64,000 nucleotides of DNA from Defluviitaleaceae bacterium (GTDB taxonomy: Bacteria > Bacillota > Clostridia > Lachnospirales > WQUN01). Where the stretch lies: the NCBI GenBank assembly GCA_009780585.1, contig WQZS01000006.1, positions 1 to 64,000 of the forward strand, given 5' to 3'. Under the pieces are notes generated by a model. The model was given only the letters and a program-made list of their open reading frames with translations, was not told where the DNA came from and searched no databases. Below are positions 7,364 through 15,035 of this stretch, in pieces. Position 1 is the stretch's first letter, and each line of letters begins with the position of its first letter. The position numbers and the translations under genes were made by a program.

Positions 7364-7639
7364 ATGAACAAGACGGAATTCATCGCGGCGATCGCGGCAA
7401 AATCCGACTTAACCAAGAAGGACGCCGAAAAGGCTCTTTCCGCATTCGAATGTACGGTAACCGAAGCCCTCGTAGCCGGCAAGAAGATTCAACTCGTAGG
7501 CTTCGGCACGTTCGACGTGGCCGAAAGGGCCGAACGCGATGGCCGCAACCCCCAAACGGGCGCGAAGATGAAGATCGCAGCCTCCAAGGCACCCCGCTTC
7601 AAAGTCGGCAAAAAATTGCGTGACGCGGTAAATAAATAG
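7364..7639 (+). CDS. hup: DNA-binding protein HU
   Basis: The 91-residue product has the HU fold signature GFGTFDVAERAERDGRNPQT including the DNA-minor-groove arm with RNPQTG, and the N-terminus MNKTEFIAAIAAKSDLTKKD. It is a nucleoid-packing dimer. The start is set by AAGGAGG 7 bp upstream of ATG 7364; the frame upstream to 7274 runs through the promoter and is not translated. Its own promoter and terminator make it monocistronic. Confidence 0.95.
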   Translation: MNKTEFIAAIAAKSDLTKKDAEKALSAFECTVTEALVAGKKIQLVGFGTFDVAERAERDGRNPQTGAKMKIAASKAPRFKVGKKLRDAVNK

Positions 7640-7672
7640 CCCGGGCAAAACAAAAGTTAAAACATAAAATTT

Positions 7673-7703
7673 CCGTTGCATACATTGGTGCAGCGGTTTT
7701 TTT
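7673..7703 (+). terminator. Terminator of the HU gene
   Basis: CCGTTGCA pairs with TGCAGCGG (one G-T) across an 8-base loop and is followed by seven T residues. Confidence 0.8.
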
Positions 7704-7744
7704 ATGCCGAATGTTACATTTCCATTGCTTTTGCGTTTGTTTTG

Positions 7745-7773
7745 TTGCGCGTTGGCCCCGCTTGCGCTACTAT
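7745..7773 (+). promoter_or_regulatory. Probable sigma-A promoter of the amidase gene
   Basis: TTGCGC (7745-7750) and TACTAT (7768-7773) are spaced by 17 bp. The site lies inside the long open frame that extends upstream of the amidase, which supports the later GTG start. Confidence 0.55.
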
Positions 7774-7823
7774 CCCCCGTGAAACGACAAAATTCATCAT
7801 TTGTCTCGGAACGGGGGCTTCTC

Positions 7824-9959
7824 GTGAAAAAATTCATACATAAAATCATAACGGTCATACTCGTGCTTGCGGTATTGCCGTTTTTTAATGCACCGGTGCT
7901 TAGTGCCGCCGCGCGGCCCGTACAAATCATCGTTGACGGGACCGTATTAAATTGGAAATTCGTACAGCCGATACAGCAAAACGGGCGTGTCTTTGTACCC
8001 GTGCGGGAATTTACCGAGCAAATCGGCGGGCAGATGGGTTGGCATTCAGCCAATCAGCAAGCCTCGCTTTTTTATAAGGATGACGTTCTCGTATTAACGA
8101 TGGGTTTGACCGCGGCCAACTTAAACGGGCGGCGTGTCGTTTCGGATTACGCGCCTTTCGCAATCGACGAGCGCATGATGGCACCCGTACGTTTTTTAGC
8201 GGAAATATTCGGATTTAACATAACGTGGTGCGGTACGAGGACGGCGGCTGTTTTAAACTCCTCGGCGATACCTTCACCCTCCCCGGAACCCACCCCCATT
8301 CCCACTTCCGCACCGGAGCCAACCCCAACGCCCGAACCAACCCCGATCCCGAATTCCGAACCCCTCATTCCGAATTCCGATTACCTCGCCATCGACGCCT
8401 CCACATCGGAAATCCTGCCCGAAAACCACCCCCAAACGACGATAACGCATTTGCTGACACCCGCGCAAACGGGTTTACCCGCGTACGCGGTGCAAGCCTT
8501 TTCCGCGATAACTGACGTTACGTATTTTATGCTGCCCGATAACAGGCTGGTCATCGATATCCACAATTCGCTTTCCGCCATCGAAGGGCCGTATTACATT
8601 TACCCCGCGCTGCCCATCAGCGGCATACGATCGTCGCAGTTTTCCCGCTCGCCCAATATCACGCGGTTGGTCTTTGATATCGTGGGCGCGGCGGAATACA
8701 ATATATCCCTGTCGGCGGACAGGCGGACGCTAACGGTCGCCTTCGGCGAAAACCGTATTAGCGGCGTTGACGTTATGACGGAAGCGGGTACGGATTCGCT
8801 GCTGATCCAAGGGGATGCGCTGCCCGCGGCGCGGTATACCGTGGATGCACTAAACCGGCGGTTAACCGTGGATATCGATAACGCCGCTTTAAATCCTTCT
8901 TTATTGGAAGCAATTGCTACCCCTGACGCGGTCTTTATTTCGCACATGACGATAGGGCAGCGGGAAGACGGTTCGGCGTACGTACACGCGTATTTTAAAG
9001 ACGACATCGAATTACCCGAAGCGGCGATCATACACCATGACGCGCGCACGATCCGGATTATGCTTTACGCCTCTATCATGGGCGTGTCGTATGAGCCCGC
9101 TTTGCGTGCGATACGCTTGTGCCGCGCCGACGGCCTTATGATGGATACCGCGAAAATACAACACTTCGACGAGTACCTGCGCAATCGGTATACCCTGGTC
9201 TTGCCCCCCGAAGCCGATACGGCAGGGCAAGGGATCGTGCCCGTGGGCGACGGTTTTATCAATTCGTTTATGCTTGCGCGGGACGTTAACGGCAACATAC
9301 AATTGATCATCGATACGGCGCAAACGCTGACCTTCGAGGTGTACGAAACCGAGGAAGCCTATTATGTAATGGCGCGCTTGCCGCGTGAGGTATATTCGCT
9401 GGTGGTGGTCATCGACCCCGGCCACGGCGGAAACGACCCGGGCGTCGTACGCAACGGCATCCGGGAAAAGGACTTGGCTATGACCGTTTCCAATAAGGTC
9501 GCGGGCTTATTGAGCCAACACCCTTACATCGGGGTATACATGACGCGGCAGGAAGATACGAACCCCTGCATATTTTGGCGGGCGGAGTTCGCGGGGGCGT
9601 TTGCGGATGTTATGCTGAGCGTCCACGTCAACGGGTTCACCAATACCGCCATACACGGCATCGAAACGCACTTCGCCATCAGCTCCGCGGAAGCGGGTTT
9701 GGTGTTTAACAGCCGCGATTTCGCGCAGGTCGTACAGCGGAACAAGATCGCGCAAACGGGAACGCACAGCCGCGGTTTGTTTAATACACCCGCGTTCGTC
9801 GTGATAAGGGAAGCGGGGATTCCCGCGGTCATTTCCGAAATGGGTTTTATTTCAAACGCCGCCGAAGCCGCGAGACTGGCGACGGGTGCGTACCAATGGC
9901 AGATCGCGTACGGACTCTACAACGCGATACTGGAAACGCACGGGATCATCGGGAGATAA
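7824..9959 (+). CDS. Secreted N-acetylmuramoyl-L-alanine amidase with copper amine oxidase-like N domain
   Basis: This 711-residue exported enzyme cleaves the amide bond between MurNAc and the stem peptide. It has a signal peptide (VKKFIHKIITVILVLAVLPF, cut near residue 29), a copper-amine-oxidase-like N-terminal domain (about 30-145), a Pro/Ser/Glu linker (about 150-195), AMIN-like beta regions (about 210-500) and a C-terminal Amidase_3 domain (about 525-710). Zinc ligands are visible in IDPGHGG, REKD, SVHVN and SEMGF. GTG 7824 has GGGGG 6-9 bp upstream; the earlier start at 7704 would precede the promoter. Part of the linker is encoded by an ATTCCGAATTCCG-type repeat shared with other loci. 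Confidence 0.88.
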   Translation: MKKFIHKIITVILVLAVLPFFNAPVLSAAARPVQIIVDGTVLNWKFVQPIQQNGRVFVPVREFTEQIGGQMGWHSANQQASLFYKDDVLVLTMGLTAANLNGRRVVSDYAPFAIDERMMAPVRFLAEIFGFNITWCGTRTAAVLNSSAIPSPSPEPTPIPTSAPEPTPTPEPTPIPNSEPLIPNSDYLAIDASTSEILPENHPQTTITHLLTPAQTGLPAYAVQAFSAITDVTYFMLPDNRLVIDIHNSLSAIEGPYYIYPALPISGIRSSQFSRSPNITRLVFDIVGAAEYNISLSADRRTLTVAFGENRISGVDVMTEAGTDSLLIQGDALPAARYTVDALNRRLTVDIDNAALNPSLLEAIATPDAVFISHMTIGQREDGSAYVHAYFKDDIELPEAAIIHHDARTIRIMLYASIMGVSYEPALRAIRLCRADGLMMDTAKIQHFDEYLRNRYTLVLPPEADTAGQGIVPVGDGFINSFMLARDVNGNIQLIIDTAQTLTFEVYETEEAYYVMARLPREVYSLVVVIDPGHGGNDPGVVRNGIREKDLAMTVSNKVAGLLSQHPYIGVYMTRQEDTNPCIFWRAEFAGAFADVMLSVHVNGFTNTAIHGIETHFAISSAEAGLVFNSRDFAQVVQRNKIAQTGTHSRGLFNTPAFVVIREAGIPAVISEMGFISNAAEAARLATGAYQWQIAYGLYNAILETHGIIGR
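8345..8382. repeat. Dispersed ATTCCGAATTCCG-type repeat, coding copy
   Basis: This tract encodes IPNSEPLIPNSDY in the amidase linker. Its first 16 bases (GATCCCGAATTCCGAA) match a GH43 linker tract at 30801-30837 (minus strand) at 15 of 16 positions, and CATTCCGAATTC recurs between CotH and AraC at 25366-25398. Confidence 0.5.
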
Positions 9960-9983
9960 AAAATAAGAAATTAAAAAGTAAAA

Positions 9984-10145
9984 TTATGCGGTGGGCGGCA
10001 GGGTTGTCCTGCTTGTGAATGTTTCCGAAAAATAAGGGCAATCCACGTCGTGCGCGTGGGTATTGCTTGTAAAGGCGGGCAGCTCCCGCAAATGGCATTT
10101 GCCGTCTTGCTGGTAAAAACACATGTGCGTGCAGTTGATGTCCAT
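9984..10145 (-). CDS. Small cysteine-rich clostridial protein
   Basis: This 53-residue ORF starts MDINCTHMCFYQQDGKCHL and contains VDCPYFSE. The spacing of four cysteines (C5, C9, C17, C36) and the CxxxCxYQxDGKC pattern match a family of about 50-residue proteins common in Clostridia, often mislabelled as a hydroxymyristoyl dehydratase; the real function is unknown, probably metal binding. GGAGG lies 5 bp before its ATG. It is transcribed against its two neighbours. Confidence 0.7.
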   Translation of the reverse strand: MDINCTHMCFYQQDGKCHLRELPAFTSNTHAHDVDCPYFSETFTSRTTLPPTA

Positions 10146-10163
10146 ACATACCTCCGTATAAGG

Positions 10164-10198
10164 GGCGACCGGTTAAACGAAACCGTTCGCCTTTTTTT
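10164..10198 (+). terminator. Hairpin with T-run before the MFS gene
   Basis: GGCGACCGGTT pairs with AACCGTTCGCC (10 of 11) and is followed by seven T residues. It would stop plus-strand transcripts coming from the amidase gene after they cross the small minus-strand gene. Confidence 0.7.
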
Positions 10199-10234
10199 AT
10201 GTCTTTCCTAGTATGCGCCGTATGCGGGATTGTA

Positions 10235-10243
10235 TGCTATACT
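10235..10243 (+). promoter_or_regulatory. Extended -10 promoter of the MFS gene
   Basis: TGCTATACT is an extended -10 element 37 bp upstream of the MFS start. I see no strong -35, as is usual for extended -10 promoters. Confidence 0.5.
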
Positions 10244-10279
10244 GCGGACAGATTAATACAAAAAAGGAGCGCGTACTGT

Positions 10280-11611
10280 ATGGAAGCTGCGGAAACGAAG
10301 AAGCGGTCATGGATCCCCTTCAAAAATGACCTGACCAAAGAAGAATTCAGTTGGGTGCTGTATGACTGGTCCAGCCAGTCCTATGTAATGATCGTGATGA
10401 CGGTCATTTTCTCGTTGTTCTTCATGCGGGCGGCGGTGGATGTCGCGGGTGTAAGCGAAGCGGCCGCCACGGGCTATTACGGCTTGTCGAACACCATCAG
10501 CATGATCATCGCGGGCTTACTCGCGCCGATTATCGGTACGCTGTCGGGTTACAAGGGCAAGAAGAAATTCATATTCACGTTCTTCGCGGGGATGGGGTTG
10601 GTCAGCACGTTTGCGCTGGCGTTCATCCCCGAACAATGGTGGTTCGTGATCTTGGTCGTGTTCGTTATTTCTTCCGTGGGATACGCAGGCAATACGAAGG
10701 TGTACGACACCTTTTTGATAGACGTGACCGACAACAAGCGCATGAACTGGGTATCGAGTCTGGGCTTCGCCTTCGGGTACATAGGGGGCGCGCTGCCGTT
10801 TATATTAAGCATACCCTTGGTAATATTGGTGCAATTGGGCGCCATCGATATGGATATTATGCTGGCGTACCGCATCGCGTTTATCATCGCGGTCGTGTGG
10901 TGGATCGCGTTTATGGGGCCGTTTATGAAGAACGTGCACCAAAAATACGGCGGCGAACCGGAACCGCAATACGTGCGCAAGAGCTTCGTGCGGATATGGA
11001 CGATCGGTAAGGAGATATCAAAGCAAAAGCATTTGCTGTTATTCCTGGCGGCGTTCTTCCTATATTCCGACGGCGTGGGGTCGATCATCCGCATGGCGAT
11101 CGCGTACGGCGTATCCATCGGCATCACCGACATGACGCTGATCATCGTGCTGTTGGTGACGCAGTTCGTCGCCATGCCGTGCGCGATCATCTACGGCAAG
11201 CTGTCGCAAAAATACGGCGCGAAGACCATGATCTACGTCGCGATCTTCACGTACTGTATCGTTTGCTCGATCGCCCTTTTCATGAACCCCTCACGCTCGG
11301 ACCAAACCCTAACGATCATGTTTTGGGCGCTGGCGATGCTGGTCGGTACGGCACAGGGCGGCATACAGGCGCTCTCCCGTTCGTACTTCGGCCGTATCAT
11401 CCCCAAGGACAAATCCAACGAATATTTCGGCTTCTACAACGTGTGCAGCCGCTTCGCGTCGGTGCTGGGTACGGCGATCATGGCCACCGTCGCGCTGATA
11501 ACGGAACAAACGCACTACGGCATCGCGGGGATATCGATATTGTTCATCGCGGCGGCGATTATATTCAAGTTTGTGCCGAGTGATAAACCGGGTTCCGCCG
11601 GGGCGGAATAA
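10280..11611 (+). CDS. MFS transporter, UMF1/Atg22-like family
   Basis: The 443-residue product is an inner-membrane protein with about 12 hydrophobic segments. The N-terminal EEFSWVLYDWSSQSYVMIVM matches the UMF1 family signature (YDWANSxY-like), and GTAQGGIQALSRSYFGRIIP near residue 360 matches its second conserved loop. The substrate of this family in bacteria is not established. ATG 10280 has AAGGAG about 10 bp upstream and follows the extended -10 site; the frame upstream to 10199 includes the promoter. Confidence 0.82.
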   Translation: MEAAETKKRSWIPFKNDLTKEEFSWVLYDWSSQSYVMIVMTVIFSLFFMRAAVDVAGVSEAAATGYYGLSNTISMIIAGLLAPIIGTLSGYKGKKKFIFTFFAGMGLVSTFALAFIPEQWWFVILVVFVISSVGYAGNTKVYDTFLIDVTDNKRMNWVSSLGFAFGYIGGALPFILSIPLVILVQLGAIDMDIMLAYRIAFIIAVVWWIAFMGPFMKNVHQKYGGEPEPQYVRKSFVRIWTIGKEISKQKHLLLFLAAFFLYSDGVGSIIRMAIAYGVSIGITDMTLIIVLLVTQFVAMPCAIIYGKLSQKYGAKTMIYVAIFTYCIVCSIALFMNPSRSDQTLTIMFWALAMLVGTAQGGIQALSRSYFGRIIPKDKSNEYFGFYNVCSRFASVLGTAIMATVALITEQTHYGIAGISILFIAAAIIFKFVPSDKPGSAGAE

Positions 11612-11653
11612 CGCGTTTACAGCAGGTCATAATGTATAGTTGGAATACTTGCG

Positions 11654-11696
11654 CTCCCATCTAATCACGATTATAATAATCACGATTAGATGGGAG
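11654..11696 (+). promoter_or_regulatory. Inverted repeat that buries the ATPase ribosome-binding site
   Basis: CTCCCATCTAATC (11654-11666) and GATTAGATGGGAG (11684-11696) are perfect 13-bp inverted repeats around a 17-base AT-rich loop with a duplicated ATCACGATT. The GGGAGG ribosome-binding site of the next gene (11692-11697) lies in the right arm, so the mRNA hairpin would mask it. No T-run follows, so a terminator is unlikely. Confidence 0.55.
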
Positions 11697-11705
11697 GCAT
11701 CATTT

Positions 11706-13097
11706 ATGTTTATCGGAAGGCAAGCCGAACTGGATTTCTTAGAGAATAAATATAAAACCAAAGGCGGGCAGCTTGTCGTCCTATACGGTCGCAGGCGTGT
11801 GGGGAAGACCGAAACGCTCCGCGAATTTTGCAAGGATAAAGAGCATGTCTTCTATTCCTGCCGGGAGTGCGCCGATGAGGAACAATTGAAATCCTTTTCC
11901 CAAAGGATGATTAAACCCGAAATGCCTGTTTCCAAATACCTTAATACCTTTAAGGATTGGACACAGGCATTTTTTGCTATATCGGAGTTGCCCGGTAACG
12001 GGAAAAAGCTGTTGGTCATAGACGAGTTCCCCTATATGGCGAGGAATAATAAAAGTATTCCTTCCATCATTCAAAACCTTTGGGACGAGAAACTAAAGAA
12101 CGAAGACATCATGCTCGTATTGTGCGGGAGCGCGATGAGCTTCATAGAAAATGAAGTCCTTGCCGAAAAGAACCCCCTTTACGGAAGGGCTACGGGAATC
12201 CTTAAAATGTTTGAAATGGGGTTTTATGACGCAATCCAATTTTTCCCTAACTACAGTCATGAGGATAAAATCCTTGCTTATTCGATTTTGGGGGGCGTTC
12301 CCCATTACCTCAAGCAATTCGATGACAGCGAATCTGTTGGGTGTAATATCAAAAATCATATCTTAACCCGCGGCAGTATTTTATACAGCGAGGTTGAGTT
12401 CCTCATGCGTCAGGAATTCCGTGAAACGACGCTGTATAACACCATCATCGAAGCGATAGCGTTGGGCAATACAAAGTTGAATGATATATTTACCAAGACC
12501 GGTATCGAAAAGTCGAAGCTGTCGGTATATATCAAGAACCTTATCTCCCTTGAAATTATCCAAAGGGAGTTTTCCGTAACTACGGGCATCAAGGAACAAG
12601 CCATTTCCCACCGCGGCTTGTACAGCGTCACCGATAACTTCTTTAGTTTTTGGTATCATTTCGTTTTCGGTAACATTTCCGAATTGGAAGCTGGGGACGC
12701 GGAGGGTGTTTATAAACATACCGTAGAGCCGGAGCTTTCTTTATATGCTTCCCATAAGTTTGAAGGCATCTGCCGCCAATATATCCGCAAGTTAAATATT
12801 TCCGGCGGCCTTCCGTTTCGTTTTAATAAAATGGGGCGTTTCTTTGACGGCAATGTGGAAATCGACATCGTAGCTAATTCGAAGGATAAAAATAAAATCC
12901 TTATCGGCGAATGTAAGTATAAGAACAGTCCCTTCGATATGGGTGAGTTTAATGCTTTGAAGGAAAAACCGATTTATAACAATGATGCGGACAGGTATTA
13001 TTACCTATTTTCCAAAAGTGGATTTACCAAGGATTTGTCGGCATTGGAAAGCGAAAGGGTGCGGTTGATTTCGATACAGGAGTTATTTATGCAGTAA
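11706..13097 (+). CDS. Archaeal-type ATPase with DUF234 nuclease-like C-terminus
   Basis: The 463-residue product begins MFIGRQAELDFL and has Walker A GRRRVGKT (28-35), Walker B LLVIDEFPY (about 105) and a winged-helix region (about 260-300). The C-terminus shows a PD-(D/E)xK-like arrangement, VEIDIVANSKDKNKILIGEC followed by KYKNSPF, typical of DUF234. These proteins are scattered in bacteria and archaea, often with mobile DNA, and their biological role is unknown. ATG 11706 has GGGAGG 8 bp upstream and lies just after the inverted repeat. Base composition is lower in GC than the flanking genes, which hints at transfer. Confidence 0.85.
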   Translation: MFIGRQAELDFLENKYKTKGGQLVVLYGRRRVGKTETLREFCKDKEHVFYSCRECADEEQLKSFSQRMIKPEMPVSKYLNTFKDWTQAFFAISELPGNGKKLLVIDEFPYMARNNKSIPSIIQNLWDEKLKNEDIMLVLCGSAMSFIENEVLAEKNPLYGRATGILKMFEMGFYDAIQFFPNYSHEDKILAYSILGGVPHYLKQFDDSESVGCNIKNHILTRGSILYSEVEFLMRQEFRETTLYNTIIEAIALGNTKLNDIFTKTGIEKSKLSVYIKNLISLEIIQREFSVTTGIKEQAISHRGLYSVTDNFFSFWYHFVFGNISELEAGDAEGVYKHTVEPELSLYASHKFEGICRQYIRKLNISGGLPFRFNKMGRFFDGNVEIDIVANSKDKNKILIGECKYKNSPFDMGEFNALKEKPIYNNDADRYYYLFSKSGFTKDLSALESERVRLISIQELFMQ

Positions 13098-13240
13098 TGG
13101 GGTTGATACAGCCGTTATTATTTTATGAAGGCTCTTTTTTTGATGTTATTAAACATTATGCTGCCGGCAGAATCAATTTAATTACCATAAAGTGTATAAT
13201 TAACGTAAGGACTTTAGAATAGTCCGGGGAGGAAAACAAA

Positions 13241-14854
13241 ATGAAAAAATTATTATGTGCAATCATCATCGCGGTAATATGCTTAGGTTTTGGAGTGAGT
13301 GTTCAAGCCTCCTCGAACCGTGACCCCATCAGGGAAATATTGGGGGTGGATTATACGATATCACCAACCGAATTTAACAAACCATTATGGGCGTGGTATG
13401 AAGGTGAAATCGTTCGGTGGCAAATACTTGAAATAAACCAACCGTTAAACATCCGTCGGTTCACGAGAAATGACGATTTTCCATATGCTCCTTTTGGTGG
13501 GATATGGGGGACCGAAACCGGGGATGTAAAAATTGCAACGCACCACAGCGGGCAACAATGGTTGCTGGTTGACATTGGGTCACATCCGGATGGGGATTAC
13601 GATTGGATTAGGGCATATCACGCTGTCCGAATAAATGTTGAATTAAACCCCCAAGAAATGATTGATTTTAATCGCACAATGGTACAAATGTCTGATTTCA
13701 ACGCAGAACAAAGGGAGCAAATTGATTGGGCGTTATCTACATTCAACATGTCACGGCAATATACCAGCGATAACTTTTATTGGTATTCCAATGATAATAA
13801 TAGCCAATATCTCCCATATATGGCAATTGCATTAGAAGACCGCTTGCCCGAAATCATAAAAGCCTTTGGTGGACCATTAGATATATTAATATCCATCATC
13901 ATTTTTAACCCTATTGAATACGGTATATTAGAATATGAAATATTTAATTCTGGTACGGGAGAAGCACGTTACGGTGCAACCGCATTTTGGGGATGGGAAC
14001 ATAATACATTTAAGATTGCTTGGAATCCAGAGTGGATGTGGAATCCTATTAATAAAAATCCTATAGATGGAGGTTTCTTAGATACACTTGTGCATGAAAC
14101 AGTCCATATATTCCAACAACGAGTAATTACTAATCGGCCAGCCGGGGGCATAACATGGGATGTACAACGATGGCTGATGGAAGGTACCGCACATTACTTT
14201 GAACAAGACTTTTATGGATGGATGAAGCATTTGGGGTTGTTGCCATATGATCGTGTGAAAAACGATACCATTCCATCTTTAGATGACATAAGCGGAACGG
14301 AAGCAGAACCTTGGGAAGGGGAATTGATTTTATACAGGCCGTGGGGATATACAATAATTCGATTTGTAGTTGAAAATTGGGGGTTTGACTATGTAATTGA
14401 AATGAATCGGCAAATGGGTTATTGTGAAAATATTTTCGGCCTCACCCGCGCCGAATTTGAACGGCAATGGCACCGTTGGTTACGGGTAACCTTCGACCCG
14501 TCCACTTTTTATTCCGACGAGGAGCTTCTCGGTACATGGGAAAGGCTCGGCACCCAACAATCCCTTGATTCCTTCACAGAGCGTAATGAACGCAACGTGA
14601 ATAACTGGGCGCAGGACATCCTACGGCAAAGGGGCAACAGGCACCAGCGCCTCATTTTTAATAATAACAGAAGAATCACCGCAACGAGTGTGACCGGGTT
14701 CGGCAACACCTGGACGGACGGTTCTATCGGCGGCAGGGGTTATGAAATCCGCACCATCGGCGGTGTCGATTTCCTGTTTGTCAACAGCCAACGAACACTC
14801 GCCACCCCCGGTTCCGGCAGGGGCGGACCGTGGACAGTATTTATACGCGGATAA
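13241..14854 (+). CDS. Secreted zinc metallopeptidase-like protein (HExxH)
   Basis: The 537-residue product has a signal peptide (MKKLLCAIIIAVICLGFGVS) cut near residue 24. The gluzincin pattern is clear: HETVH near residue 285 and, about 28 residues later, WLMEGTAHYFEQ, whose Glu would be the third zinc ligand. The last 100 residues form a separate beta-rich Gly/Arg region (RGNRHQRLIFNNNRRITATS), possibly a cell-surface or lectin-like module. I do not recognise a named family beyond peptidase_MA-like. AT-rich relative to neighbours in the first two thirds, GC-rich at the end. Monocistronic: preceded by TATAAT near 13194 and followed by a terminator. Confidence 0.7.
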   Translation: MKKLLCAIIIAVICLGFGVSVQASSNRDPIREILGVDYTISPTEFNKPLWAWYEGEIVRWQILEINQPLNIRRFTRNDDFPYAPFGGIWGTETGDVKIATHHSGQQWLLVDIGSHPDGDYDWIRAYHAVRINVELNPQEMIDFNRTMVQMSDFNAEQREQIDWALSTFNMSRQYTSDNFYWYSNDNNSQYLPYMAIALEDRLPEIIKAFGGPLDILISIIIFNPIEYGILEYEIFNSGTGEARYGATAFWGWEHNTFKIAWNPEWMWNPINKNPIDGGFLDTLVHETVHIFQQRVITNRPAGGITWDVQRWLMEGTAHYFEQDFYGWMKHLGLLPYDRVKNDTIPSLDDISGTEAEPWEGELILYRPWGYTIIRFVVENWGFDYVIEMNRQMGYCENIFGLTRAEFERQWHRWLRVTFDPSTFYSDEELLGTWERLGTQQSLDSFTERNERNVNNWAQDILRQRGNRHQRLIFNNNRRITATSVTGFGNTWTDGSIGGRGYEIRTIGGVDFLFVNSQRTLATPGSGRGGPWTVFIRG

Positions 14855-14883
14855 AACGATAACTTATTAAAAGGCAAATAACA

Positions 14884-14926
14884 AAAAGAGCGAATTATTG
14901 GGATTTTAATAATCGCTCTTTTTTAT
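14884..14926. terminator. Terminator of the HExxH gene
   Basis: AGAGCGAATTATT pairs with AATAATCGCTCT (one bulge) and is followed by TTTTTT; the left side has an A-run, so it can work in both directions. The stop codon of the small minus-strand ORF lies inside it. Confidence 0.75.
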
Positions 14927-15020
14927 TTATAAGGTCATCAATAAAAATATCAAGCATTTTACTGTGATCCAATGCTTCATCTATTTCAATTGGCGCGTCG
15001 GTATAAATGACTTCGTTCAT
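14895..15020 (-). CDS. Hypothetical 41-residue acidic protein
   Basis: The ORF starts MNEVIYTDAPIEIDEALDHS and ends LLKSQ. AAAGGA lies about 9 bp upstream of its ATG. Composition (many Asp/Glu, predicted helical) resembles small antitoxins or peptides encoded next to larger genes, but I recognise no family. It sits 15 bp downstream of the GH2 gene on the same strand, so it could be the last gene of that operon. Its stop codon is in the shared bidirectional terminator. Confidence 0.4.
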   Translation of the reverse strand: MNEVIYTDAPIEIDEALDHSKMLDIFIDDLINKKERLLKSQ

Positions 15021-15035
15021 AATTTATTTTTCCTT

